Assembly (NCBI RefSeq): GCF_020360975.1
Contig: NW_025408673.1
Location: forward strand, 372,001-436,000
Length of the DNA: 64,000 nt
Direction of reading: 5' to 3'
Source of the DNA: Hirsutella rhossiliensis
Taxonomy: Eukaryota > Ascomycota > Sordariomycetes > Hypocreales > Ophiocordycipitaceae
Shown here: positions 35,825 to 47,444 of the stretch, piece after piece
Layout: each line of letters begins with the position of its first letter
Numbering within the stretch: the stretch's first letter is position 1
Notes under the pieces: model-generated
The model's input: only the letters and a program-made list of their open reading frames with translations
Database searches by the model: none
What the model was told of the DNA's origin: nothing
Program-made: the position numbers and the translations under genes

Positions 35825-38800
35825 GCCGATTTTTAACTAACTTTTCTACCCTTCCCTTATAATAATATTAAGAAACGACTCTACCGCCCCTATAGGCTAT
35901 AAGACGATTCTTATAGAGCCCTAAGATTAAAATAAGTAGGTAAAAGAGCTATAGGCTTATATAAATAGAACTATTTATAATTTAGTCTTCTTTAATAAGT
36001 AGGACCCTCTTAAGCCCCCTCTTTATCCTAGGGTAATAGAATTTATAGAAGGAACTTCCCTTTTTTTTAAGCTAACCTTTATATAGTAAAGAGCTTTTTT
36101 TACTACCTTTAGTAACTATAAGAGTTACTATAAGGAATACCTTTATAAGATAAAGCTACTAACTACTATATATATAGTAAAAAATAGAATCTATTAGTAC
36201 TATAAAGCTAATCTCTTTTTAAGAAAAAGAGACTCTTAAGTAGTAGCTTTTAAAGCTCGAGACCTTAATAGCTACCTTAAGGGGCTATATAACTAACTAT
36301 ATTAAGAAGACCTATATAGTATACCTAGGAGCCTTTTCTACTAAGAACCTACTAGCTTCTTTATAGCTAGCTAAGTAAGAAGAAATCTTTAAGAAAGCTA
36401 ACTAATACTTCCTAATAAAAGCTCTTTTTAGCTAGTAGCTATAAGATAAATCTCTATTAATAAAGCCTATTAGTAACGGTTACTTAACTATCTTTTAAGA
36501 AGCTAGCTAGGAATTAAATAAAGAGGCTACTAAAGTATAATAATAAGTAGTCTTATTTTATTATAGCTAGTACTCGACCTAAATAGCTTAACTTACTGCC
36601 CCTATAGTTACTATAGCTCCTCTTACTACGGCCCTTACTACTACGGCTGCTATAGCTACTACCCCTTTAGTTCCTCCTCCCTTAAGAGCCTTAACGCTAT
36701 CTTTAACTATAGCTATAGCCCTAGCCCTAGCAACGTATCTTACTCTAGGCCTAGCCCCGGCCCCGTTAGTCCGTCTAGCCTAACTAGTCCCTTAATAGAC
36801 CTTTTAGTCTATTAGTCGAAAAATTAAGGAACTAGTCGAAATCGAACCTCTTTATTAAGATTAGTAATAAAGGGTAAAAAGAGGGGGTTTTTAAATAGAC
36901 CTTTTAAATTAAGACGAGGATTCCTTAAAGAAAAAAAGACTAAACGAAATAGCTACTTAGCCTATAAATCCCTAGGCTATTAGTTATTATAATACTAATA
37001 GGTCTATAAGGAAAACCGACCTAAAGGAGTTAACCCTTTAAAGAGGCTATAAGAAATAATATAATAGTCTCTTAAAGAGGACCTCTTATTATAAAAGAAG
37101 ATAAATAAGATTTAGGTTACTAAGAAATAGTAACTAACGCCGCTACCCTTATTTAAGCTATATATTTAAGGAAAACTTATTAGTATAATAAATCTAGCTT
37201 TTATCTTCCTTATAAATTAATAAGGCTAAGACTACCTATTAAGACCTTATAACTATCCCTTATAAAAATTAGCTATCCTTAACTCTAGTACTTCCCTCGA
37301 TATCTATAATATACTTTTATAATTCCGGTCCTTTAAAAAGGTTTAAAGGGAATACCTTATTACTAGGGAATTAACTATATAGATAAGGGGGTATTAAAGG
37401 GTAAATATTATAATAGAATTACTTAATAGGACTATATAAATTCTTTAGCGAAAAAGGGTAGCTTTTTACCCTTAATTTTTAGTAAGCCTAATTTCCTTCT
37501 ACCTTCTTTAAGAGGAAGGAATCTTCTAGGATATAACGTCTAAGACTATAAGGTAAGTCTAGAAAAATTAAACGATTAAGCTTATCGAGGAGAAATTCGG
37601 TTAATTTATTCTTAAATTCCGACCTATCCTTAAGAAGGAACTACTTAAGAAGTTAGCTTTCCTTACTTAAAGAAGGGCAGGTTTAAAAGACCCTCTTTTA
37701 GTAGCCTAAGGAGACGGTCTTCTTTAGTACGTATAACTTAGTTATATAGGCCCCCTAGCTTTATATAAGCTAGGCTAATAATAGTGCGTATAAATAAGGA
37801 GCTTAAAGACTATTAAATATAAATACTATAGCTAAGGAAAGACTAAGAAATAAATTTCTAAACGAACCCCTTTATAGCTAGACTAGCTATATAAAGAAAT
37901 TTAAGTTCACTAAACCGACGTTTTTAAAGACTAAGACAGCTTTATTAAGGTAATATTTTTTCTAAACGCTTTTTTAAGGATAGTTTTCCCTTATTTCTTA
38001 TAGACCTACCTAAGTAAGTATAACTAGTCTACCCTCTAAGACTTCTTTAACTAAATAAATTCCTACTTTAGCTATAAGGTAAATAAAATACGGTTTAATA
38101 GAGAGCTATTTATAAAGGATATCTTAAATTAGCTTTAAAAAGGGGGTATTTTACCCCTCCTATTAGCACTAAATACCTAGGCCTAGAATAGAGGGGTAGA
38201 AAGATTAAGGGGTACTATAATAGAAAGGGCCTATATAATAAGACTTACTATAAAGCCTCCTTACGACGTTTAAAGGGAAGTCGTTAAGACCGCTTATTAC
38301 TTTTAAAACTAGACCCTAAGGGACCCTATAGGACTAAGGGACTATAAGGACCTAGAGACCCTTTTTAAGGCCTAAGGAATAGACTAGAAATCCCCCCTTA
38401 AGCTCTTTATAAAGAAGAGGGCCTCGCTAGCCTACCTTTATACCTATAGCTATAAGGTATATACTATAACTATTAATATATAGCTAAAAAGGAAGAAGAA
38501 AAGAAAGCTTAATCCTAGAGCCTTTATTAGTTACCTCGTTAGCTATAATTCTATAAATATCTTCCGGATCTAGATTCCTCTTCTATAAAAGGTTATTTCG
38601 ACTAGGGATATAATTTTCGACGAATCTAGCTTCTTCGACGAAAAGAGGGATTAATAGCCCTTCTTACTCTTATAACGTTAGCTAATTTAAAAGATCTAAA
38701 TTCCCCCTTCCTAATAGTCTTAAGAAAAGGTCTTAGATAAGGAAACGGAAGAAGAAACTAATATTAAAGTAGTTAAGGATAAAGCTAACTTCGAAGAAGA

Positions 38801-40850
38801 AAAAAAGGAAGCTATTAGATTAAATAATCTAGATAAAGAAGGAGACTATAGGAAAGTAGTAGAGCTAGAATACGCCTACCTTCCTACGCCTCCTCTTATA
38901 TAATAAGAAGATCTAAAAGTAGCTTTTTCTATTAGTCTTCCTATCTCGACCCCTAAGGGGGTAGGAAAGGCACCTCTCTAAAAGGATTATCTAGCTGCCT
39001 TTTTATCCTTACTTTAAGAACTAAAGGAAGGTATAGGACCTAATATAGTTATTAAAAAAGACTAACCTTACCCCTATTTCGATCGTTTTTCCGACCTCTA
39101 TCTATTACCTATAAAAGACGGTTCCTATAGAGTATTTATAGTAGGCCGGCTCTTTAAGCTATAGCTATTAATAAGGAAGGTATATAAAAGAGACCTCCTA
39201 GACCTACTAGTAAACTAAAAGCAGCTAGAAAAACACCCCTTTAAAGACTAGTTTTTCTAGGCCTAGAAAGACTACCTAGCTTTATATAAGGAGATAGGGT
39301 CTTTTAAAGAGGTCTTAAAGGAAAAAGTAAGAGGAAAATAGGTCCTTAGCTATAAGTAGGTCTTTATCTATAAGACTAATAAATAAGGCTTCCTTTAAAA
39401 GTATAAAGCCTAGCTAGTCGTTTATAGGAACTAGTAGGAAAAAGGGGATCTTCCTACTAAAGTAACTACCTTAGCAAGGATATCTTTCTAGACCCTTATA
39501 GCTATAGTAGTAGTATTTAACCTCGAGCTTAATTAAATAGATATAGTAAACGCCTTTATTAACTACTTACTTAAGGAAGAAGAAGTTATCTATATACGCC
39601 TTTTACTAGGCTTTTAATAGCTAGGAAGGGTTCTATAGCTTAGGGAAACTCTATACAGACTATAAAGATTACCCCTTCTTTAATAATAGCATTTAATAGG
39701 TTCCCTTAAAGCCCTAGGCTTAAAGAAAGTCCCTTAGGAACCGTATATAATATAAAAGGGTAAAATTATAGTCTTCTTTTATATAGATAATACTATCTAG
39801 GCCTACCTAAAAGAGGAAGAAGTAACGGCTAGGGAGGCTATATAAGGCCTATAATAAAGGTATAAGATAACTAAGCTAGTAGAGCTAAAGTAGTTCCTAG
39901 GGATATAAATCCTTTAAAATAGGTCCTAATAGACTATCTAGCTTACCTAGGACGCCTATATAGATAAGGTCGCTTATAAATTCCTCCCTAATTCCTTTAA
40001 TGAGAAGCTTCCCTCTATACGTATATTAGATAAAGACCTTTTACTTAATCCTTTCTTTTAAGCTAGGGAGTAAAAGAAACACTAATATTAATAAAAGGTA
40101 GGCTCCTTATTTTATTTAGCTATTTTTATTAAACCGGATATCTCTTTTACGGTCTCTTAGCTAGCTAGGCATAACTAGAATCCTAGCCTTAAGTATTAAG
40201 AAGTAGTAGATAGAGCTATCCTTTATCTCTATTTAATAAGATTATATAGTCTACGCCTAGGAGGGTAAGGAAGGAAACTAGCTACCGAAATCTTTCTTTA
40301 TTTAAGCGATTCGTCCTTTATAGATAATTTATTAAATAGAAAGAGCTTATAGGGGTATATTATATCCCTTTTTAAAGGAACTATTACTTAGAGAGCTTTA
40401 AAGCAAGCTACCGTTATAACTTTTAGTATAGAGGTAAAGCTACTAGCTCCTTTAAAAGCGTTAAAAGAAACGATTCTCCTTAGCTAGCTATTAATTTCTT
40501 TATAACTATAAATTCTAACCCTATTATCTATAGAATATAATAATATATAGACTATATAAATTCTTATAGAAAATAGTAATCTATTAACCTAGTTATAGTA
40601 TATCGATATCTATTAGTATTAGTTACGCTAAGAGGTCTAAAAGGGACTTATTTCCATCTATTAGGTTCTAATAGTATCGATAAAAGTAAACGGTATTATA
40701 AAGCCCCTACTAAAGTAGAAGCTAGCTATCTTCTTATAGTAAATTAGGCTAGAAAACGTCTATAAGAAGCTATCCTTAGAGGCCCGCCTTAAGAGTCTAT
40801 AAGAGGAGCTAATAGTATATACGAGAAGGTAACGTCTATAGCTAAAGAGA
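35825..40850 (+). pseudogene. Copia-2 gag-pol remnant
   Basis: It is collinear with the Copia-1 polyprotein. The reverse transcriptase active site reads Y-I-D-N (39780-39791), while Copia-1 and Copia-3 keep YVDD, so this copy also lost a catalytic Asp by a G-to-A change. TAG/TAA codons are dense throughout. The RNase H segment (about 40100-40800) has TKPDISF near 40130. Confidence 0.85.
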
Positions 40851-41133
40851 GGAATAAGGACTTATCTTAAAAGAGGGCCCTTAGCTTAATTAAGACTTAT
40901 TCTTCTTAAAGGCTCCTTTTTAGGGATTTATCCTTAGAAAAGCCCCCCTTTCTTATAAGACTTAATATCCTCCTTAGGCCCCTTTTCCTAAAGTAGGTCT
41001 AAAAGAGCCTAGGGCTAAAACCTAGATTTCTTAAGTAAGGGATAAGTATAGACTAAGACCTCCTCTATACGCTTACCGGCCTAAGTATTTAGCTTTACCC
41101 TTTCTATAAGGGCAGGCTATAGCTAAGGGGGTG

Positions 41134-41610
41134 TATCGCGAAGCGTAGCCTAATTTCGTAGTTCTTAGAGATATCCCTTTATACGAGGGACCTAGGAAGC
41201 TAAAAAGACTAGTTTTAAAGAAGGAGCTAAAAAGAGGTATAAAAAGGAGGGTAGGGGTAAGAGGGGACATAGAAGTATCGATAGCTTCTTATAGAGGTAG
41301 CGAGAGATAAGATAGATATACCGGCAATAGCTATAAAGGAGGGGAAAAACCGGTAAAAAGCTCGGTAGTTAAAAGGATATTAGTAGCTTCTTTAAGTAGG
41401 ATCTTCTTTATTAATTAAGATACTAGATAGGTATAAAGATAGGCGTTAGATAGAGGAAAGAAGGAGAATTAAGGCAATATAATAATTATTCCCTTACTAT
41501 AATTACTGCCCCTATAAGAATTAAATATCTCTGCCTTATCTATCTAACCCCTTACTTTTAATTTTACCTTTATATATTTTTATATACTTTTTATATCTCT
41601 CTTTACGAGA
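41134..41610 (+). repeat. Copia-2 3' LTR
   Basis: It is preceded by the purine tract aaggggg and gtg; it starts TATCGCGAAG, ends tttacgaga, and is followed by the duplication ataat (41611-41615). Confidence 0.9.
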
Positions 41611-41647
41611 ATAATAGTAATAGTAAAGAGATAAAATAAAGAGAAGT

Positions 41648-41830
41648 AATAGGGAATATATATAAGGTAGCTTTATTTCTCCTATTAATTAGTACGTATT
41701 TAGCTATAAATATATATAAGGCAATTCTTTAATTCTTTTATATACGCGCTTTTATATAGCTAATAAGGAATATATATAAGGTAATTATTATTTTTCTTTT
41801 TTATATACGTTGCTATATAACTATACGCTT
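41648..41830. repeat. Imperfect ~57-60-bp tandem repeat, three units
   Basis: The core aatatatataaggyaa recurs near 41655, 41707 and 41768, each followed by a T-rich stretch and tatacg in the later units. It lies between Copia-2 and the island. No element type can be assigned. Confidence 0.55.
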
Positions 41831-41940
41831 ATATATTTATCCGTTTAAATATATATCTATAATTAATATAACGAAGTATAATATAGCTATAGACTTAGGC
41901 GTATATATAGACGAAAAAAATCCAAAAATACGTTTTAACT

Positions 41941-43324
41941 CTAACTCACCTATAGGCCGCCGTATTCTGGTTTGTTCGTCTTGGACAGGACGAGCTTGAC
42001 TCGGATTGTACGACTATGGCGGGCGACCTTGACCTCTGGCTATCTATGCCTACAGAATCAGCAGCAACTGCAACAGAGACAGCGACGATCTAGCCAGAAT
42101 TCTCTAATCTCCACGCTTCCGCGAAGGCGCCGAGGTCACCGTAGAGGGATTCGGGATGTCTTGGCGCGACGGTCATGCAGTGCTTTGACGTCTTCCTTCA
42201 GCCCAAGTGCTACAAGCGACTGAACCAGATCAGAGCAAAAGGACCACGAGGTGAATGTTGGCCAACACTTCTCCGACCAAACCTCTCGCCCCCAGCCTTG
42301 TCTGACTTTTGGTAGTTTCATCCCACACGAAGATATACGCCGGTCATTAAAGAAGCCACTTGGGTCTGGGATGGCCGAAGCTCTTCGCAGTATCGGAGTC
42401 AAGAAGGGAGGAATGGACACGCACCGGGCGACTCAGCTCTAACCCGGTGGCAACCCGGGGGTTCTTGACCTGGCGTCACAGGCGCAGTCTCGGGCCCCTC
42501 CACCTGAAGGCTACTCAGAACTCCTAAGAGACCACCGAAGCTTTCATGGTTCCGCTCACTTTTCCTGACAAGGGGATAGGTATTTAACACTACTCCCCGG
42601 CAGCGGCAACCACCAAGCGGCACCGGAGACATCACAGCCCGTACACCATGCTGTCCTGGCCGGTTCAACCGGCGCGACAGTTACGACCTACTGTACCTGC
42701 ATTACCGCAAAGGCGCATTGGGGGGGAGGCCCGAGAACCCCTAGTCATGCAAGCTGCTAGCATCCTTTTTTCTTCCAGGTCAGACAGACCATTCTAGACG
42801 GCCTCTAAAGTATAAATAGAAAGCTCTAGGCTGCTAGCTACCACTGCATAATATAAATAGAGAGAGCCGCCTTGACTTTTAAACGTTGTCTAATGGGACC
42901 TACCCGGCTCTCCCTCTCGACGCCGAGCCGCCTCGTGCTGGTCAAGGCAAGAATGGCCAGCCTCGGGTGTTTACATCGGAGTGGTGACAGATTTAGTAAC
43001 AAGCGCCAACCACGACTAGACAGGTTTTCGACGTCGACTGTCGCCCGCACGGCCAGGTTTGGGTTGTTTGGGCTTGCCTACGGGGGCTTCCAGGACGTCG
43101 TCGGCTTAGCCCGCGGCAGACCGGGAGGGTATGTCGAGCTTGTCTGACATCGACGCGACATGGAGGAAGAAGAGGTTGGTTGGTTTGCGCACCAGGAAAG
43201 ATGGCAGCTAGACGGGGCAGATAAATAAATATTAAATCATGTTTAATCCGCATTGGTCGCGTACAAGGACTCGATACTGTCCTTGCAAGTATAAGCGCGT
43301 AGCGACATATAATACCATGTCTAC
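41941..43324. other. Single-copy-like DNA of normal composition; no confident gene
   Basis: Composition changes abruptly near 41940: CA and TG become normal and G+C is about half. Several frames of 60-130 codons are open on both strands, but none gives a recognisable domain, and none joins to another by clear splice sites as the amidase exons do. A plus-strand segment at about 42990-43090 contains ARTARFGLFGLAYGG, weakly like the N-terminal region of Mpv17/PMP22 membrane proteins, without the rest of that family. It may be promoter/terminator DNA or a decayed gene. The amidase stop at 43325 bounds it on the right. Confidence 0.5.
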
Positions 43325-45420
43325 CTACCAATCGGCTCGCGCCCTCGCACAAGCGTCCAAGTCCGGGACACGTCGTGTCGGAAAGATGCGCTCCCACACC
43401 GCCATAAAGGCAACCAATTTCGCTTCTTGATGAGCGGGCGCGATAGCTTGCAAGCCATACGGCCTTCCGCTGCTCCTGATATACCCCAAGGGCACTGCAG
43501 CCATTGGATAGCCTGAGACATTTAAAATGTAGGCGGTTAGTCTACCAGGGGATGCAAAAGTGAACGAGCTCTCTACGGGTACCCACGAGATGCCACTGAA
43601 ACCCCGGCAAAGTAGCTGTCAGAGCAGCACACCACCACATCCACTCCGTGTTCGGATATGGCTTTGTCGATGCCTTCCGTGGCCGCCCAGCGCTTGCAAT
43701 GTTCGAGAGACTCAGCGGCGTCTTCATCCGGCCGTGACGCTTTCAAGATTCCAACAAGGCCATCCTGGTTGGGGCAATAGTCTGCATGGGGATAGGTTAG
43801 ACTGAACCCAAAGGAAGCAGTCAGCTGTCTAGCGCGGCGTACCCTTATTAAATTCGACATCTGCATGGGCTTGGTTGAATTCGATGACCTCATCCAAGGA
43901 ACGAACCTTGGAGAACTTCAACGCCTTCAAGAATCGTTCAAAGCCGGCTTTTGCTTGTTGCCCTGGCCGCAGCACACAGTTAGCCTCCAGATTCGCTTCT
44001 CATAGACGTAGTTGCCAAAGATGTACTTATGATGCTGTCCATCACATCATCTACGTTGGTGTCCCCAATCATATAGACTTCGGGAGGAGTGATGTATACG
44101 TCAACCACTTTGACCCCGTTCTTGCGCAGCTCCCCTTTCGCTGCCTGGTATTCTCTGGCCCGTGGGGGTGTAAGTGCGTCGCCTTTAGAAGGTTGCCAAG
44201 TCCTCAACTTACAGTTTGCTGCAAGTATTCGGGGTCGTCCTCTTGAGTCCCGGCCGGAAGTCTCCATTTTTCGATGTCGACGAAGCCAACCGAGACATCT
44301 CCGAAGTCGACTGAAGATGCGACAGAGGCCAAGCTCGCACCTTCTGCGGGACCTAAAAGAGCGTCGCTTGTGAGGGCAACGTCCAGAGGCGTCTTGCCCA
44401 TCCCACCGACTGTGTCGAAGCAGGCAGTCACCTCCATTATCCCCGTCAAGGGAACAGAACCCGGAGTAAGCTTCAGCGCATACAACGCGGCCACGGCCGA
44501 TGGTGACACTATAGACCCCGAAGTTTCCGTTCCCAGTGCAATGGGGGCAAAGCCGCACGCAACGCCAACGGCGGATCCCGTGGATGAGCCTGCGGGAGTC
44601 TAGGCCGAGGATCGGCCTCCAGTCCGTCAAGAGAAAGATGCATGGCAATTTCACTCACCGTCTCCCCCCTGGGCTTGTCCCCAATCTTGTACCCAGTAGG
44701 AATGTATGCTGGCTCACACATGCCCCCAACAGCAGACCACCCACTCGCGCCTCTGTCCATGTCAGATATGGTCTGCGACTGTCGTTGGACATGGTGGCCT
44801 ACTTTAGGCCGACAAACTCCTGTGGGACAAATGAGTGTTGGACATCTGCTACGCAGCTTGGAAATAGGGCCAGGGCTGTCCCGAGACATACCGTCATATT
44901 GGATTTGCCCAGAATAATGAGGCCACAGTCGATCAGCTGGGAATGTGATCAGTGAAATTCCCTCGATGGACGGCCAATTCCCACTTTGTCGGCAACCGCA
45001 CTATTGCCTGGCGGACACGAATCCCAGAGTGCGTACGAGCCTGCAGTCGTGGGCATTCCAAGGGATGCATCTGTGGCCATGTTGTCCTGCAGTAAAACCC
45101 GGAGTTAGGCTGCCAGCGCTGCACAAGCCAAGGTGAATGGTGACCTTGAGGAGGATTGGTATCCCGTGTAGAGGTCCCCGCAGCTTTCCCCGCTGCCGTT
45201 CCTCGTCGCGCATGGCGGCCTGGGAGATGAGCTGAAATCTCGGGCCTGTAGAGATGATGGCCCTGCACTTGGCACCGCTGGTGTTGTGTGCCTCGATGTG
45301 CGAGAGGTACGATTCCACAATCCGTACGCTGGTGATGCTCCCCTTGTCCAAGAGCTTCCGAAGGTCGTCGGCAGTCGTTGTAACCACGTCAAACAACGGC
45401 GGCAGGTTGATGGATGCCAT
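43325..45420 (-). CDS. Amidase-signature family hydrolase, 8 or 9 introns; possibly disrupted at codon 148
   Basis: Likely hydrolyses an amide bond (carboxylate plus amine/ammonia); substrate unknown. Exons (minus strand): 45420-45145, 45086-44985, 44936-44892, a variable part, 44599-44213, 44144-44027, 43962-43843, 43781-43587, 43512-43325. All junctions are GT..AG, several introns hold CTAAC or CTGAT/CTGAC branch sites, and the spliced length is 515 codons including TAG, normal for fungal amidases. Motifs: HGIPILLK with catalytic Lys92, GKSNMT (136-141), GWSAVGG, AGSSTGSAVG with Ser184, and GTETSGSIV with nucleophile Ser208; the Lys-Ser-Ser triad is complete. The C-terminal GYIRSSGRPYGLQAIAPAHQ matches the family. 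Variable part: exons 44819-44791 plus 44743-44659 include the conserved-looking EFVGLK but hit TAG (44799-44801); one exon, 44772-44659, avoids it, with equal length. Start chosen for its tcatcATGG context and alignment to the family N-terminus. Confidence 0.85.
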
Positions 45421-45636
45421 GATGACTGCGCTTGATACAGTAATTCACAGCTGGCAAGTGAGAGGAAATAAGAGGAAAGAATAGGTGTTGGGCTCCGGCG
45501 GGGCGCGTCCCGAGAGCACCACTGCAGTCCCTCCGGGCATACTTTTACCCGGAGACCTATTAATAAGCTAGCAGCGCACTATAATACTAGTACCCGTGTC
45601 TCTAAAATTCTATAGGTACTTTTTCTATAGGTATAT
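45421..45636 (-). promoter_or_regulatory. Upstream region of the amidase gene
   Basis: On the minus strand the 60 bp before the ATG are pyrimidine-rich (complement of about 45455-45482), as is common at fungal transcription starts; no TATA box is clear. An inverted repeat ctccggg/cccggag lies at 45531-45537 and 45548-45554. The region is cut short by LINE-1a, whose 5' end begins about 220 bp upstream of the start codon, so more distal control sequences were displaced. Confidence 0.4.
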
Positions 45637-45889
45637 AAAGGATTTTTTTTTATAAAAACACCACCACGTCTTCTCGGCTAACTTTTCGAAACTAAGCCTA
45701 AAACACGGAAAAAGCATACGGCTAGAACCGTCGCGAATAGCGTATTACGCCCCCCTAAGTGCAGCCTCGTGCAGCTACTAGCGGGTGCGCGATATGTATG
45801 CTGCCAAAGATTGCGAATTGGGTAAGGTTCTCCCCTATACGGGTGGAAAACTCTTCCCCGCCCTCGCTGACTAAGGGTATATGCCCCCC

Positions 45890-47440
45890 CCCGCTAACGG
45901 GACTAAGCCCGGACCCGACTTAGGACCCCGGCCTAGATATAAGGAGGGCCCCTTTAACTTTAACCCCCCCCCCCTTAACTTAAGGGTTAAAATAAGTACC
46001 TTAGAGGCTAGGGCCCGCTTAGAAGAAGCTCTAGAAGGCTAACGCCTTCTAAGGACCCTAGAAGAAAGGCCTAGGACCTAAGACTAAGACCTAGAGGATA
46101 TTAAGATAGAAGATAATACCTAGCCTATACTAAAGACTAGCCTCTTTAGGCCTAGCCTAGCCCTACCTTAGGCTAGCTACTTCTAGCCTAACTAGCCCTT
46201 AAAGTAAGTAAAGGGGCGAAAGAGAGCTACGCTTAGTAGCCCTATTAGCTATATACCTATCCGACCTACGTTCTAACGCTTATAGTAGACCTAGCCCCGG
46301 CCCTAGCACCCTTTCCCTAGGGACCGGGCCTAGGGCTTCCTTTAGTAGGCCCTCTAGGCCCTTAAGGAAGCCTAAAAAATCGAACCCTTCTATAAGACCC
46401 TTATAAAAGGGCTCGAGAAGGTAGCTATAAGGACCCCGGACCGCTAATAGCCCCTATAATAGCCCTTATACTAGCCTAAGGCCGCCTAGTAGCCTAGGGC
46501 TACCTAAGGAAACCTTAAAGCGAGCTCGTAGGCTAAGGTTGCCGTAAAGAAGGCACCTAAGGCCCTAGCTAAGGCCCTAGCTAAGGCTCTAGCGAAAGCC
46601 CTAGCTAAGACCCTAGCTAAGGCCCTAGCTAAGAGGAACGTAAAAGAGGACTTTTAACTTATCCTAAAGTTAAAGAAGGAATTACTAATACTAACTATTA
46701 ACCCTATTACGCTTTATAATAAGCTTAATAAGGCTATAAGGGAACTAGCTATATTAGCTATATTAACCTTAAATAGAGGTAATATAGTTATAATAATAAA
46801 GGCCCTATATATAGTAAAGAAGCTTTTAGAGTAGCGGGAGAAGTAGTCCCTATACGTTAAGGAGCTACCTATCGAATCGGCCGACCTTCCTACTAGCTAG
46901 ACTAAGCTAGTAGCCCGGAGCGTCCCTAACCTCCTAGAGACCCCTATCCTCGATATCTTTACTATAGAAGCTAAAACCTTTAGCGGGATCGATATCCTAG
47001 GGCAGCCTAGGTAGCTAGGCACCTTAGGCCTAACGTAGAAGGTAGGATCGGTTGTCTTTATAGTCCCTTTAAAGGCTATAAAGGCCGAATACCGGAAAAA
47101 AGGCCTTTATATAGTAGGTCTATAGATTTAAGTTAAGGCCTATAAGGAATATACTATATATATATAGTACTATAGGTACCTTTCCTTTAGCTATAACCCT
47201 TAGACCTACTAGCAGCCTATTAAGTATACCTTTTACTTAGAAAAGCACTTAACTAGGGACTATAACTACCTTAGCTATAAGGTTAGCTAAAGCTACTCTT
47301 ACTTTAAGGTTTAATACTATAACTATAAGGGAGAGTACTTTACGACTAATAAAGTATAATACGGAGTCTATAAGGGAATAACTAATACTTAATAGCCTTA
47401 GCCCCTTTACGCTTATAGGGCCCCTAAAGCCCCTTAGGCC
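45890..47440 (+). pseudogene. LINE-1a ORF1 remnant with Lys-Ala-Leu-Ala repeat
   Basis: A plus frame, broken by many TAA/TAG codons, encodes a charged, probably nucleic-acid-binding ORF1 protein. A 12-bp tandem repeat at about 46559-46632 (gccctagctaag-type unit, six copies) codes for a Lys-Ala-Leu-Ala repeat that would form a helix. Near 47220-47320 there are traces of Cys/His-rich knuckles (for example FYLEKHLTRDYN), as in ORF1 of this clade, with Cys positions now Tyr. It is inactive. Confidence 0.7.
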
Positions 47441-47444
47441 CCCT

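Larger units (their letters stand above)
35244..41610 (+). mobile_element. Copia-2: Ty1/copia LTR retrotransposon, full length, heavily RIP'd
   Basis: LTRs at 35244-35721 and 41134-41610 are flanked by the duplication ataat (35239-35243 and 41611-41615). The internal region follows Copia-1 base for base with many more C-to-T and G-to-A changes. The 5' LTR is far more degraded than the 3' LTR: its first bases read tattataaag in place of TATCGCGAAG. The right end is about 330 bp from the non-repetitive island. Confidence 0.93.

Noticed and set aside
41073..41270. Minus-strand frame of 65 codons
   Set aside because: It is antisense to the Copia-2 3' LTR and its purine tract; chance opening.
42838..43050. 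Overlapping open frames on both strands between 42136 and 43430
   Set aside because: They overlap each other in several frames, match no family, and those right of 43325 are shadows of amidase exons.
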